The translations under genes and the position numbers were made by a program. Shown piece after piece: positions 1-8,162 of a stretch of DNA of 49,591 nt. Source of the stretch: Oscillospiraceae bacterium (GTDB lineage: Bacteria > Bacillota > Clostridia > Oscillospirales > Oscillospiraceae); the NCBI GenBank assembly GCA_015067785.1, contig SVLR01000017.1:1-49591 (forward strand). Reading direction: 5' to 3'. Each line of letters begins with the position of its first letter. The first letter of the stretch is position 1. The notes beneath the pieces are model-generated. The model was given only the letters and a program-made list of their open reading frames with translations, had not been told where the DNA came from and did no database searches.

Positions 1-220
1 ACAGGTCGGTCATATCCAAAAACGGGGACTTTCGCGGCATGGGAAGGTGGGGCTCCTCGTCCTTTTTTCTGGCATTGGGAAGCACCGCTGTGGACGGGAT
101 CTTCCACACCGGGCCGAAGCGAACGACTCCTTTTATTCTGCCTTCGTTGCAGAGCATTTGCACGCGGCGGGGACTTACATCCCACTTTTTCGCCGCCTCA
201 CGAACGGTTATATATTCCAT
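1..220 (-). CDS. HTH (MerR/excisionase-like) regulator, N-terminal part, cut by window edge
   Basis: The reading frame starts at an ATG at 220 and runs off the left edge, so only about 73 residues are visible. It begins MEYITVREAAKKWDVSPRRV, a winged-helix/excisionase-type DNA-binding start, followed by a GRI-x-G-V-x-R-F-G segment and W-K-I-P, typical of MerR-like domains. The visible end (SPFLDMTDL) resembles, from memory, clostridial regulators that join this N-terminal domain to a long helical region and sometimes a LuxR-type C-terminus; that part cannot be checked here. TTTTGGAG lies just upstream of the ATG. A near-consensus promoter and two tandem palindromes precede it, suggesting autoregulation. 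The target genes are unknown. Confidence 0.75.
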   Translation of the reverse strand, partial: MEYITVREAAKKWDVSPRRVQMLCNEGRIKGVVRFGPVWKIPSTAVLPNARKKDEEPHLPMPRKSPFLDMTDL

Positions 221-238
221 ATTTTTCTCCAAAATCCA

Positions 239-290
239 CTTCGCACGCGCGAAATTTTTTCGGCCTGTAAAATTTCGCATACGCGAAATT
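239..290. promoter_or_regulatory. Two tandem palindromic operators
   Basis: Two related inverted repeats lie between the promoter and the HTH gene. AATTTCGC-4-GCGAAATT (271-290) is perfect with 8-bp arms. TTCGC-4-GCGAA (240-253) is a shorter copy. Their centres are 34 bp apart. The outer copy starts where transcription from the 299-327 promoter should begin, so binding would block initiation or early elongation. Inferred role: autoregulatory operator of the adjacent regulator. Confidence 0.6.
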
Positions 291-298
291 ACTTTTTT

Positions 299-327
299 AT
301 TATGCACCCATTTTTTGGATTTGTCAA
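299..327 (-). promoter_or_regulatory. SigA promoter of the HTH regulator
   Basis: On the minus strand TTGACA (322-327) is separated by 17 bp from CATAAT (299-304). It is directed at the HTH gene starting at 220. The predicted start site falls at the edge of the palindrome at 271-290. Confidence 0.7.
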
Positions 328-385
328 CCAGGTCTTTGTTCATACATTGGTGGCACTTCGGAAAAAATGCAAGCAATAAAGATTC

Positions 386-421
386 GGAGCAATTGGAAAC
401 CAATTGCTCCGACAGTCTGTC
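386..421. other. Two adjacent perfect hairpins in the folT-HTH gap
   Basis: GGAGCAATTGG-AAA-CCAATTGCTCC (386-410) is a perfect 11-bp stem. It is followed at once by GACAG-T-CTGTC (411-421). No strong T-run follows on either strand. It could be a second terminator, an RNA-stabilising structure, or a remnant of a mobile repeat. I see no gene between 328 and 489. Confidence 0.45.
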
Positions 422-489
422 GAAAAAGTACGATTTCTCTCGTCAAAGGGAGCCTTATTTAGGCATATATCGGGTTGTTTGGCACGCTG

Positions 490-513
490 AAAGGAGGGGT
501 TTCCCCCTCCTTT
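490..513 (-). terminator. Terminator hairpin after folT
   Basis: AAAGGAGGGG-TTTC-CCCCTCCTTT forms a 10-bp stem only three bases past the folT stop codon. On the minus strand the T-run lies inside the stem end. On the plus strand it is followed by TGTTATTTT. Most likely it ends the folT transcript. Confidence 0.6.
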
Positions 514-515
514 TG

Positions 516-1583
516 TTATTTTACCGGAACGCTTTCGTAGGACAGCACTGCATCTGTCTTGTTTTCCACCACGATGGTCACCGTTGCCACTCTCTGAATA
601 TTCGTATCCTTGGATGCCGGTGTCTTTTTGTAGCCCCACATCTGCTCCCACATCTCGTCGGTAATCTCTTTTCCCTCTACCGCTTCGTAAAGCGCAACGG
701 TATAGGTGGTCTCCTTGCCAAAAAACGGCTTTGCGGCATATTCGATGACTGCCAACGTCCGTTCCTCGTCTACGGTTATGTCCTTTTCGGTGATTATATC
801 GTGAACCATATGGTTCTTATCTACAACCTCTTGTGCAGAATAGTCCTTGGTGACGGAGTTGTTGTCATAATAGTAGCCCAAATAGCTGACAGAGCTGCCA
901 ACGCCGATGACCAGCAGCACCGCCAAAAGGGCGACCTGCTTCTTCGTAAAGTCCAAACCCTTGCTGCCGCCGAAGGTCAGCCGGACACGAGAGGTGATCG
1001 GCACCAGCACCTTAAGGAACATCGTAATAACCACCGTCTCAATGGGGAAGAAGAACAAATTCTTAAAGAGGCGGGCGGTCGTCATAATGCCCATAACGGT
1101 GTCCTTGGCTTTTTCAGGATTTCCCATATAGGTGTACTGCCATGCGATAATGAATTGCTGCAGCACCACATTGATGGCAAAGCAAATGAGGAACCGGGCA
1201 ATGATGACCCGGGTGGCGTTGGGCTTTGCCCGATACAGGCACAGAGCATAGATCACCGTGCTGGCGATCTCGGTAAGCATAAAGGGCAGGAAATAATCGC
1301 CGGTGGGGAAGATCATAAAGCCAATGGTATCGGATACCATCGCGGCAGGAATTGCCATTACCGGTCCGAAGATCATTGCGCCCAGCGCAGTTGCCAGCGT
1401 TGCGGTTTGGATCGCCATCTGGGGTCCTATGTAAATAGCCGCAGGCTTCAGGGCAATGCGCAGAGCTACCATCAAGGCGGTAACCACCAGCATCCGGATG
1501 TCCTTTAGCTCTGCAAGGGCATCCCGCCAGTAAGCCTTACTAAAAGGATGGGGGTATAATGCGGTTGATTTGTTGTTTGCCAT
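516..1583 (-). CDS. folT: Folate-family ECF transporter S component with C-terminal extension
   Basis: Predicted membrane substrate-binding (S) subunit of an ECF transporter that takes up folate with a shared energising module encoded elsewhere. The first ~210 residues contain about six hydrophobic segments, with motifs such as MVALRIALKPAAIYIG and the F-P-T-G-D-Y-F segment found in FolT proteins. The function is supported by the THF riboswitch directly upstream. The ATG at 1583 is chosen because AAAGGAG lies just before it and because it follows the leader terminator; a longer frame would start inside the terminator. At 355 aa the protein is far longer than usual S components (about 170-220 aa). 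The extra part has one further membrane helix (near residues 215-235) and a soluble ~115-residue tail of unknown role. Confidence 0.82.
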   Translation of the reverse strand: MANNKSTALYPHPFSKAYWRDALAELKDIRMLVVTALMVALRIALKPAAIYIGPQMAIQTATLATALGAMIFGPVMAIPAAMVSDTIGFMIFPTGDYFLPFMLTEIASTVIYALCLYRAKPNATRVIIARFLICFAINVVLQQFIIAWQYTYMGNPEKAKDTVMGIMTTARLFKNLFFFPIETVVITMFLKVLVPITSRVRLTFGGSKGLDFTKKQVALLAVLLVIGVGSSVSYLGYYYDNNSVTKDYSAQEVVDKNHMVHDIITEKDITVDEERTLAVIEYAAKPFFGKETTYTVALYEAVEGKEITDEMWEQMWGYKKTPASKDTNIQRVATVTIVVENKTDAVLSYESVPVK

Positions 1584-1615
1584 AAAAATAGTCTCCTTTC
1601 TGTATTGGTCGAGGA

Positions 1616-1650
1616 AAATAAAAATCCCCGTGCAAATAAGCACAGGGAGT
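1616..1650 (-). terminator. Riboswitch expression platform: leader terminator of folT
   Basis: On the minus strand CCCTGTGC-TTATTT-GCACGGGG (one wobble pair) is followed by ATTTTTATTTT, about 30 nt before the folT ATG. This is an intrinsic terminator inside the leader. It implies that folate binding to the upstream aptamer stops transcription. Confidence 0.8.
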
Positions 1651-1737
1651 TACATTTCCACCGACTGAGAAAAGGCAGCGCTATCTGGCCGTCTTTTCCC
1701 GACCGAGTATCGCTTAGCATAAAGGAAGGCTCCATTA

Positions 1738-1838
1738 TGGTGCAGCGGGTGCGAAGACCTCATCGCGGACAAGTCCTTCGTCTGCCAGACAACTCCCCAT
1801 TTTGGCAGCACTTGACGCGAGATCTCCTACTCTGTTCC
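1738..1838 (-). ncRNA. THF (tetrahydrofolate) riboswitch aptamer
   Basis: The minus-strand transcript carries the conserved elements of the THF riboswitch in order: GAGTAG, CGCGTCAAGTG, ATGGGGAGTTGTC, ACGAAGGAC, CCGCGATGAGG and GCACCCGCTG. Spacing fits the known Firmicutes folT aptamers of about 90-100 nt. It starts at the predicted transcription start and is followed by a leader terminator, which agrees with control of folT by reduced folates. The exact ends are estimated from the motif pattern, not from a covariance-model search. Confidence 0.88.
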
Positions 1839-1843
1839 CGCCT

Positions 1844-1872
1844 ATCATATACGATTTTCCGCAAAAAGTAAA
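1844..1872 (-). promoter_or_regulatory. SigA promoter of the folT riboswitch transcript
   Basis: Minus strand TTTACT (1867-1872), 17-bp spacer, TATGAT (1844-1849). The start site would fall at about 1837, where the riboswitch begins. Confidence 0.7.
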
Positions 1873-1885
1873 TACTAAAAGTTAA

Positions 1886-1907
1886 AATTGATAAATTTTT
1901 ATCAATT
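1886..1907. repeat. 22-bp perfect palindrome between folT and minD promoters
   Basis: AATTGATAAA-TT-TTTATCAATT has 10-bp arms and lies 14 bp upstream of the folT -35 box, in the divergent region. It may be an operator or an AT-rich transcriptional insulator. No protein can be assigned. Confidence 0.5.
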
Positions 1908-1986
1908 CGCTGTTCTTTTCCCCCCGCTTCTCAGAAAATTTTTGTTATAATTCATAAATTAGGTGTATAAAATCACATAAAAGTCC

Positions 1987-2015
1987 TTGCTTTTTGTGGA
2001 TTATTACGGTATACT
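1987..2015 (+). promoter_or_regulatory. SigA promoter of minD-like gene
   Basis: TTGCTT (1987-1992), 17-bp spacer, TATACT (2010-2015), 29 bp before the start codon. Confidence 0.65.
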
Positions 2016-2044
2016 TATTTTAACTGTTACGAGGAGGTATTGCT

Positions 2045-2779
2045 ATGGGCGAACTGATCGCTGTGCTGTCCGGTAAGGGCGGGACAGGCAAAACCTCCAT
2101 TACCGCCGGCCTTGCCACCTCCCTTGCCCATATGGGTGAGACGGTGCTGTGCATCGACTGCGATGTGGGACTTAGAAATCTGGATATTGCGCTCGGTCTT
2201 TCCGAGGAAGGTGCCCTCTCCTTCGCAGAGGTATATAGCGGGCAGTATCCTTTGGATATGGCAACGGGGCATCCCTTCTTCCCCGGTCTTAAATTTTTGA
2301 CCGCCCCCATCGGCTGTACCGCCGCTGATATTGACATCAAAGCCTTCGGCAGACTGCTTCGGCAAGCGCGGCGGGAGTTTTCCTACATATTTTTAGATGC
2401 CCCCGCCGGCATCGAGGCAGGCTTTCAGCTGTCTGCCCAATATGCGGATCGGGTCCTTTTGGTAACCAATTCCGACCCTGCCTCTATCCGGGACGCTTCT
2501 CAAGCGGGAAACGTTCTGGAGCAGATGGGAAAAACCAATGTCCGCCTTGTCGTAAACCGCATCCACAAGCGCACCCTGGAAACCATGGGACTGACGGTGG
2601 ATGACATTATGGACCGGGCAGGACTTCCCTTACTGGGCATTGTCCCCGAGGATGTAAATATCGTCCTTGCCGCCGCCAAAAACACCCCCCTGATCCGCAC
2701 TTCCCGGGGTGGCGCAGCCGCCGCCTGCAGAAGGATCGCAAAGAGAATCACGGGACTTTCTGTACCCGTTAGACTATGA
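2045..2779 (+). CDS. minD: MinD-family ATPase
   Basis: Predicted septum-site ATPase of the MinD/ParA (SIMIBI) class that binds the membrane in the ATP form and helps place the division site. Residues 10-18 carry the deviant Walker A KGGTGKT, followed by CIDCDVGLRNLDIALG (switch I region, typical of MinD) and FLDAPAGIE (Walker B). The C-terminal RRIAKRITGL segment could be the amphipathic membrane helix. The length of 244 aa is slightly below usual MinD (about 260). GAGGAGG precedes the ATG. The stop overlaps the region before mgsA, so the two are co-transcribed. No minC or minE is present in the window. In related clostridia minD and mgsA sit together in cell-shape clusters, so this may be a reduced version. 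Confidence 0.85.
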   Translation: MGELIAVLSGKGGTGKTSITAGLATSLAHMGETVLCIDCDVGLRNLDIALGLSEEGALSFAEVYSGQYPLDMATGHPFFPGLKFLTAPIGCTAADIDIKAFGRLLRQARREFSYIFLDAPAGIEAGFQLSAQYADRVLLVTNSDPASIRDASQAGNVLEQMGKTNVRLVVNRIHKRTLETMGLTVDDIMDRAGLPLLGIVPEDVNIVLAAAKNTPLIRTSRGGAAAACRRIAKRITGLSVPVRL

Positions 2780-2796
2780 CCGAAAGGAGCTTTCTT

Positions 2797-3210
2797 ATGA
2801 ACATTGCATTTTTGGCCCATGATAAGAAAAAGGAGCTGATGGTTAAATTCTGCACCGCCTACAAGAGTGTGCTGGCGAAGCATACACTTCTTGCCACCGC
2901 CGCCACCGGACGACTGATCGCGGAAAATACCGGTCTGCCCATTACCCTGCTCCTGTCCCACAAACAGGGAGGTCACCAGCAGATCAATGCCCGCATTGCC
3001 TACAACGAGATCGATCTCGTGATCCTATTTAGTGACCCCAACTCCATCGATGCCTGGGACGATGCCCAAATGCTGGAGACCATCCGCCACTGTGACCGCC
3101 ACAACATCCCCATCGCCACCAATTTGGGCAGCGCGGAGATCTGCATTATGGGTCTGCGCCGGGGCGATCTCGACTGGCGGGAGATGTATCGCAATAAAAC
3201 GCGATTTTAA
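2797..3210 (+). CDS. mgsA: Methylglyoxal synthase family protein with altered active site
   Basis: The family converts dihydroxyacetone phosphate to methylglyoxal and phosphate. The 137-aa protein keeps the AHDKKK start (Asp9), ATAATG phosphate-binding stretch, FSDP (Asp80), Asp89 and the IPIATN-x-G-x-AE block. However, the usual GGDQQ motif reads GGHQQ, so His60 replaces the Asp that acts as catalytic base in the E. coli enzyme (Asp71). The DNA codon is CAC. The ATG at 2797 is chosen because AAAGGAGC lies 8 bp upstream; an ATG at 2776 overlaps the minD stop and has no ribosome site of its own. Activity is therefore uncertain. Confidence 0.8.
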   Translation: MNIAFLAHDKKKELMVKFCTAYKSVLAKHTLLATAATGRLIAENTGLPITLLLSHKQGGHQQINARIAYNEIDLVILFSDPNSIDAWDDAQMLETIRHCDRHNIPIATNLGSAEICIMGLRRGDLDWREMYRNKTRF

Positions 3211-3221
3211 TCATTCAAAAA

Positions 3222-3377
3222 GCCTTCCCCCTCGGGGGAAGGTGTCAACCGAACAGGCTGACGGATGAGGGGAAATAAGCACCTATTTACTTCGGATTTT
3301 TCTTGATTATTGTGCACCAGCCCCTCATCAGTCAAAAATCAAAGATTTTTGACTGCTTCCCCCGAGGGGGAAGCCTT
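3222..3377. repeat. Dispersed palindromic repeat, copy A (CCTTCCCC/GGATGAGG family)
   Basis: The left part has CCTTCCCCC-TC-GGGGGAAGG followed by GTGTCAACCGAACAGGCTGAC and GGATGAGGGG. The right part is the inverse (CCCCTCATC ... CTTCCCCCGAGGGGGAAG) with AATCAAAGATTTTTGACTG between. The element fills the gap between mgsA and hisS and ends 17 bp before the hisS start. Its end hairpins may also terminate mgsA transcription. Confidence 0.75.
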
Positions 3378-3394
3378 ATTATTGGAGGTAAATT

Positions 3395-4744
3395 ATGGAA
3401 AGAATCAAGCCCCGGACCCTGTCCGGTTTTATGGAACTTCTGCCCGGGCGGCAGATGCAATTTGAGCGGATGGTGGAGATCCTCCGCAAAACCTACGGCC
3501 TTTACGGCTTTGCGCCTCTGGACACCCCTGTCATCGAGGATGCGCAGATCCTGCTGGCAAAAGGCGGCGGAGAGACTGAGAAGCAGATCTACCGCTTCCA
3601 AAAGGGCGACAGCGACTTGGCGCTGCGCTTTGATTTGACCGTGCCGCTGGCAAAATATGTAGCGCTCCACTATAACGATCTGGCATTCCCCTTCCGCCGC
3701 TTCCAGATCAGCAAGGTCTACCGGGGCGAGCGGGCACAGCGTGGTCGTTTCCGGGAGTTCTATCAGGCGGATATTGACATCATCGGTGACGGCAAGCTGG
3801 ATATTCTGAACGAAGCGGAAATCCCCGCCATTATTTACAGAGTTTTTACCGGCTTCGGTCTTTCCCGTTTCCAGATCCGGGTCAACAACCGAAAAATTCT
3901 GAACGGCTTTTACGCAATGCAGGCGCTGCAGGAGCAAAGCGGCGATGTTATGCGGACGGTGGATAAATTAGAGAAGATCGGCGCGGAGAATGTCCGCAAG
4001 ATCCTGACCGTGGATTTAGGCATTCCTGAAGAAAAAGCCGATGCCGTTCTCTCCTTTATTTCCATCCGGGGCACCAACACAGAGGTCCTCGCCGCGTTGG
4101 AGGCTTACCGTGGCAAAAACGAGCTGTTCGACAAGGGTCTGGATGAATTGGAAGCAGTAACCGAGAACCTCTCCGCCTTCGGTGTGCCGGAGGATAATTT
4201 TGCGGTGGATCTGACCATCGCCCGTGGTCTTGACTATTATACCGGCACGGTATACGAGACCACACTGCTCGACCACCCGGAAATCGGCTCTGTCTGCTCC
4301 GGCGGCCGGTACGACGATCTTGCCGGCTATTACACCGACCGTGCACTCCCCGGCGTTGGTATCTCCATTGGACTGACCCGCCTTTTCTATGTGCTGGATG
4401 AGCAGAATCTTCTCAATCCGGAGCTCCCCTCCGCTCCTGCGGATGTGCTTGTTCTTCCTATGACAGAGGACATTGCACCTGCCATTTCTCTGGCAGAGGC
4501 ACTTCGCAGCTGCGGCATCCGTGTCCAGCTTTACGGCGAGCAGAAGAAATTTAAGCAAAAAATGTCCTATGCAGACAAACTTCGCGTACCCTTTGTGATT
4601 CTGCTGGGCGAGGACGAGCTTAGTCAGGGCAAATGCGCAGTAAAAAATATGGTGACCGGCGCGCAGGTGCTTCTTACCGCAGAGGATGCCGCCGCCCACA
4701 TTTTGGCAAACAAATACACCGGCCCCATTATTTTGGAGAAATAA
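3395..4744 (+). CDS. hisS: Histidine--tRNA ligase
   Basis: Cytoplasmic class II aminoacyl-tRNA synthetase charging tRNA-His. It starts with the family's R-x-L-S-G-F/M-x-x-LLPG segment (motif 1 region). Class II motif 2 is represented by ISKVYRGERAQRGRFREFYQ, the histidine-binding loop by ARGLDYYTGTVYE, and GGRYDDL plus GVGISIGLTRL (motif 3) follow. The C-terminal ~95 residues are the anticodon-binding domain (VLVLPMTED...). Length 449 aa is normal for bacterial HisRS. TTGGAGG precedes the ATG. It is preceded by a dispersed repeat and followed by a second one, so it is probably its own transcription unit; no clear promoter is seen in the repeat. Confidence 0.95.
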   Translation: MERIKPRTLSGFMELLPGRQMQFERMVEILRKTYGLYGFAPLDTPVIEDAQILLAKGGGETEKQIYRFQKGDSDLALRFDLTVPLAKYVALHYNDLAFPFRRFQISKVYRGERAQRGRFREFYQADIDIIGDGKLDILNEAEIPAIIYRVFTGFGLSRFQIRVNNRKILNGFYAMQALQEQSGDVMRTVDKLEKIGAENVRKILTVDLGIPEEKADAVLSFISIRGTNTEVLAALEAYRGKNELFDKGLDELEAVTENLSAFGVPEDNFAVDLTIARGLDYYTGTVYETTLLDHPEIGSVCSGGRYDDLAGYYTDRALPGVGISIGLTRLFYVLDEQNLLNPELPSAPADVLVLPMTEDIAPAISLAEALRSCGIRVQLYGEQKKFKQKMSYADKLRVPFVILLGEDELSQGKCAVKNMVTGAQVLLTAEDAAAHILANKYTGPIILEK

Positions 4745-4765
4745 TGGAGGAAAACAAGGGAGAAA

Positions 4766-4877
4766 TGGACAATTGAAAATTGACAATGGACAATTAAGGT
4801 GTCCGCAAGGCGGACGAATTAAATCATCGCGTAGCGATACCACAATTGTCAATTATCCATTATCAATTGTCAATTAA
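4766..4877. repeat. TTGACAATT-type repeat element (inverted pair)
   Basis: Left part: tandem degenerate units (GACAATTGAAAATTGACAAT). Right part: the inverse (CAATTGTCAATTATCCATTATCAATTG). Between them are two small hairpins, GTCCGCAAGGCGGAC and ATCGCGTAGCGAT. The element lies between hisS and rpoD and has no coding content that I can support. Confidence 0.65.
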
Positions 4878-4933
4878 TGATGGTGCGGCATTTCGTGTCA
4901 TCAAAAGTACCTTCCCTACAAATAAGTCCAAAA

Positions 4934-4967
4934 ATGCGTGCTGCGAAAATGCAGCACGCATCTTTTA
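4934..4967 (-). terminator. rpoD terminator
   Basis: ATGCGTGCTGC-GAAAAT-GCAGCACGCAT (4934-4961) is a perfect 11-bp stem. On the minus strand it is followed by TTTTT, just after the rpoD stop. Confidence 0.85.
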
Positions 4968-6116
4968 TTAGCAATAGAAATCCTTAATTTTCTTAGCGCG
5001 GCTGGGGTGGCGGAGCTTGCGGATGGCCTTGTTTTCGATCTGACGGATACGCTCACGGGTAACACCAAAATTCTGACCCACTTCCTCAAGGGTATGGGTT
5101 CTTCCGTCATACATACCAAAGCGCATACGAAGCACATCTGCCTCTCTTTCGGTCAGGGTATCCAAAATTTCCTTCAGCGCCTCTGCCAGCATAGCATTGG
5201 AGGTGGCATCCGCCGGACCGGGGGTGCGCTCGTCCTCCACGAAGGAGCCGATGGAGGTATCCTCTTCATCACCAACCGGGGTATCCAGAGACAGCGTATC
5301 AGCGGCAGTGCGGTTTGCCTCGATGATCTTTTCCACCGGCAGATTCAACTCGGCGGCGATCTCCTCCACAGTGGGCTCTCTGCCCAGCTCCTGCACCAAT
5401 TTCCGATTGCAGCGGGTGGTCTTGTTGATCACCTCTACCATATGCACCGGCACACGGATCGTCCGGGCCTGATCCGCAATGGCGCGGGTGATGGCTTGTC
5501 GGATCCACCAGGTGGCATATGTAGAGAATTTATTTCCCTTTGTCCAGTCGAACTTGTCGACTGCGCGGATAAGACCGGTGTTGCCCTCCTGAATAAGATC
5601 CAAGATATGCAATCCGCGGCCGGAATACTTCTTTGCAATGGAAACAACCAAGCGGAGGTTTGCCTCGGTAAGCTTATTTTTCGCCTTCTGATCACCCTCG
5701 GAGACCAGCTTTGCCAGCTCCACTTCCTCATCAGCAGACAGAAGCGGGATCTGACCGATCTCCTTCAGGTACATACGCACCGGGTCATCCAGATTGAACT
5801 CTGCCGCTAAATCTACCGGGTCGACCAAAATTTCCTCTTCCAGTCCCGCCAGATCACCCTCTGCCAGATCATCCTCCAGGATCTCCATATCGTCACCCAG
5901 ATCTAAATCCAGCTCTGCGCTGATGATCTGAATATTCATCTGCTCCAGACGGTCATAGATCTCCTCGATCTTTTCCGGTGTCAGATCCAGCTTTTCCAGC
6001 GCGGCATTCAGATCTACGAGCCGGATCATGCCGTCCTTCCGCGCCTGCGTGATCATGGCCTGGATCGATGCCTGGATCTCCTCTGTGCTTTTTACGGGCT
6101 TTTTTGTATTTCCCAT
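4968..6116 (-). CDS. rpoD: RNA polymerase primary sigma factor
   Basis: Housekeeping SigA/sigma-70 factor that directs core RNA polymerase to TTGACA/TATAAT promoters. Domains in order: N-terminal region 1.1-like (residues ~10-65), acidic linker (~65-100), region 1.2 ([25 protein letters not shown]), region 2 with [30 protein letters not shown] and [17 protein letters not shown] (-10 recognition), region 3 ([11 protein letters not shown]), and region 4 with the -35-binding helix-turn-helix [28 protein letters not shown]. The 382-aa length matches Firmicutes SigA. GAGGGG lies before the ATG at 6116. The gene diverges from lepA. It has its own promoter and terminator. The many near-consensus promoters in this window fit this factor. 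Confidence 0.96.
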   Translation of the reverse strand: MGNTKKPVKSTEEIQASIQAMITQARKDGMIRLVDLNAALEKLDLTPEKIEEIYDRLEQMNIQIISAELDLDLGDDMEILEDDLAEGDLAGLEEEILVDPVDLAAEFNLDDPVRMYLKEIGQIPLLSADEEVELAKLVSEGDQKAKNKLTEANLRLVVSIAKKYSGRGLHILDLIQEGNTGLIRAVDKFDWTKGNKFSTYATWWIRQAITRAIADQARTIRVPVHMVEVINKTTRCNRKLVQELGREPTVEEIAAELNLPVEKIIEANRTAADTLSLDTPVGDEEDTSIGSFVEDERTPGPADATSNAMLAEALKEILDTLTEREADVLRMRFGMYDGRTHTLEEVGQNFGVTRERIRQIENKAIRKLRHPSRAKKIKDFYC

Positions 6117-6163
6117 TTTGTTCCCCTCTTCATTCGGAATTATATTTTTCGCAATACCGTAAG

Positions 6164-6192
6164 ACTATACCGCGTTTTTTGCATTTCGACAA
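6164..6192 (-). promoter_or_regulatory. SigA promoter of rpoD
   Basis: Minus strand TTGTCG (6187-6192), 17-bp spacer, TATAGT (6164-6169), 48 bp before the rpoD start codon. Confidence 0.7.
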
Positions 6193-6286
6193 GAGGTTAT
6201 CACGAAAAAATTTTGAAAAAAGTAAAAATAATCGTTTTTTGCCTTGTCTTTTCTCATTATTCCCCCCTACTTTCGAAAAGATACAG

Positions 6287-6315
6287 TTTACATCGGGCAG
6301 AAAATTCGGTATAAT
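6287..6315 (+). promoter_or_regulatory. SigA promoter of lepA
   Basis: TTTACA (6287-6292), 17-bp spacer, TATAAT (6310-6315), 35 bp before the lepA start. The divergent rpoD/lepA region (6117-6349) holds these two promoters and nothing else that I can see. Confidence 0.75.
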
Positions 6316-6349
6316 TAGGAAAAGCTGTGTAAATCTTGAGGTGTATTGT

Positions 6350-8158
6350 ATGACCGATCTTTCCAAAATTCGCAATTTTTCTATCATTGCCCATATCGAC
6401 CACGGCAAGTCCACTCTGGCAGACCGCCTGCTGGAGGCCTGCAACGCGGTGGAATCCCGCCAGATGGAGCAGCAGATGCTGGACTCTATGGACTTGGAGC
6501 GGGAGCGTGGCATTACCATCAAGGCAACTGCCGCTACCTTAAAATATCAAGCTGACGACGGGGAGGTTTATTCCCTCAACCTGATCGACACCCCCGGCCA
6601 TGTGGACTTTAACTACGAGGTCTCCCGTTCCCTTGCCGCCTGCGAGGGCGCGGTGCTGGTGGTAGACGCCTCTCAGGGTGTAGAAGCCCAGACACTGGCA
6701 AACACCTATCTTGCCATCGACGCAGGCTTGGAGGTTCTGCCTGTCATCAATAAGATCGACCTGCCTGCCGCCCGCCCTGCAGAGGTCAAGAGCGAGGTGG
6801 AGGACATTATCGGCATTCCCGCTCAGGATGCCCCGGAGATTTCCGCCAAAAACGGCATCAATATCCACGATGTACTGGAAATGATCGTCCGGGATGTGCC
6901 CGCCCCCACCGGCGACCGATCCGCCCCCTTGCAGGCGCTGATCTTCGACAGTCAGTATGACCCTTACCGGGGCGTCATCGTCTATACCCGAATTAAAGCC
7001 GGCACCGTAAAGGCCGGTATGGACATCCGGATGATGGCCACCGGCGCTGCTTATAAGGTAGTAGAAGTGGGTACTATGAGCCCTATGGGCCTCATTCCTG
7101 CCGACGCCTTGGGTGCCGGCGAGGTTGGCTATATCACTGCTTCCATTAAAACCGTAGCCGATACCCAGGTGGGCGACACCGTCACCACGGTAGAAAATGG
7201 CGCAACCGAACCTCTGCCCGGCTACCGCCCGGTCCAGCCTATGGTCTTCTCCGGTGTGTACCCTGCCGACGGCGCAAAATATCAGGATCTCCGGGAGGCG
7301 CTGGAAAAGCTGAAGCTGAACGATGCCTCTATGTCCTACGAGCTGGAAAGCTCTATCGCCCTGGGCTTTGGCTTCCGCTGCGGCTTTTTGGGTCTTCTCC
7401 ATATGGAAATTATTCAGGAGCGACTGGAACGGGAGTATAATCTGGACCTGATCACCACCGCCCCCAATGTCGTCTATCGGGTCACCAAAAATACCGGGGA
7501 AGTCATTATGGTGGCAAACCCTCTGGACTATCCCGACCCCATAGAAATCCAGCTGGCAGAGGAGCCCTTTGTGAAGCTGAACCTCATTGCACCTCAGGAA
7601 TATGTGGGCAATATGATGGAGCTTGCCCAGCAGCGCCGTGGTGAATTTAAGGATATGGTCTATCTGGACGCCAACCGGGTGGAGCTCCACTACGAAATGC
7701 CGCTCAACGAGATCATCTACGACTTTTTCGATGCCCTGAAATCCCGCACCCGGGGCTACGGCTCGCTGGACTATGAGCTCATCGGCTACCGTCCCAGCCG
7801 GCTTGTAAAGCTGGACATTCTCTTAAACGGCGATATCGTGGATGCGCTGAGCTTCATTCTCTTTGCAGACAATGCCTATCCCCGGGCAAGAAAGATCTGC
7901 GAAAAGCTGAAGGAGAATATCCCCCGCGCCCAGTTTGAGATCCCGGTGCAGGCTGCCATCGGCGGAAAGATCATCGCCCGGGAGACCATCAAGGCGCTGC
8001 GTAAGGATGTGCTCGCCAAGTGCTACGGCGGTGATATCACCCGAAAGAAAAAGCTACTGGAAAAGCAGAAGGAAGGCAAGAAACGGATGCGTACCTTCGG
8101 CACCGTCGCCGTCCCCTCGGAAGCCTTTATGGCAGTGCTCAAGTTAGATGAAGACTAA
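6350..8158 (+). CDS. lepA: Elongation factor 4 (ribosome back-translocase GTPase)
   Basis: Translational GTPase acting on the ribosome, related to EF-G. Visible motifs: G1 [15 protein letters not shown]2 ERGITIKA, G3 DTPGHVDF, G4 NKIDL, then domain II, an EF-G-like domain ([16 protein letters not shown]), and the LepA-specific C-terminal domain ending in [18 protein letters not shown] and [11 protein letters not shown]. The length of 602 aa is the family norm. The ATG at 6350 is chosen because GAGGTG precedes it and because the protein then starts [19 protein letters not shown], as in other LepA; an upstream in-frame extension overlaps the rpoD promoter. Confidence 0.96.
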   Translation: MTDLSKIRNFSIIAHIDHGKSTLADRLLEACNAVESRQMEQQMLDSMDLERERGITIKATAATLKYQADDGEVYSLNLIDTPGHVDFNYEVSRSLAACEGAVLVVDASQGVEAQTLANTYLAIDAGLEVLPVINKIDLPAARPAEVKSEVEDIIGIPAQDAPEISAKNGINIHDVLEMIVRDVPAPTGDRSAPLQALIFDSQYDPYRGVIVYTRIKAGTVKAGMDIRMMATGAAYKVVEVGTMSPMGLIPADALGAGEVGYITASIKTVADTQVGDTVTTVENGATEPLPGYRPVQPMVFSGVYPADGAKYQDLREALEKLKLNDASMSYELESSIALGFGFRCGFLGLLHMEIIQERLEREYNLDLITTAPNVVYRVTKNTGEVIMVANPLDYPDPIEIQLAEEPFVKLNLIAPQEYVGNMMELAQQRRGEFKDMVYLDANRVELHYEMPLNEIIYDFFDALKSRTRGYGSLDYELIGYRPSRLVKLDILLNGDIVDALSFILFADNAYPRARKICEKLKENIPRAQFEIPVQAAIGGKIIARETIKALRKDVLAKCYGGDITRKKKLLEKQKEGKKRMRTFGTVAVPSEAFMAVLKLDED

Positions 8159-8162
8159 CTAA

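Noticed and set aside
340..651. 103-codon minus-strand frame at the end of folT
   Set aside because: It overlaps the 3' end of folT and its terminator in another frame and has no protein similarity that I recognise.
39..1508. Long plus-strand open frame of 489 codons
   Set aside because: It is the antisense shadow of folT and the HTH gene. It lacks a ribosome site and runs through the riboswitch-controlled gene on the other strand.
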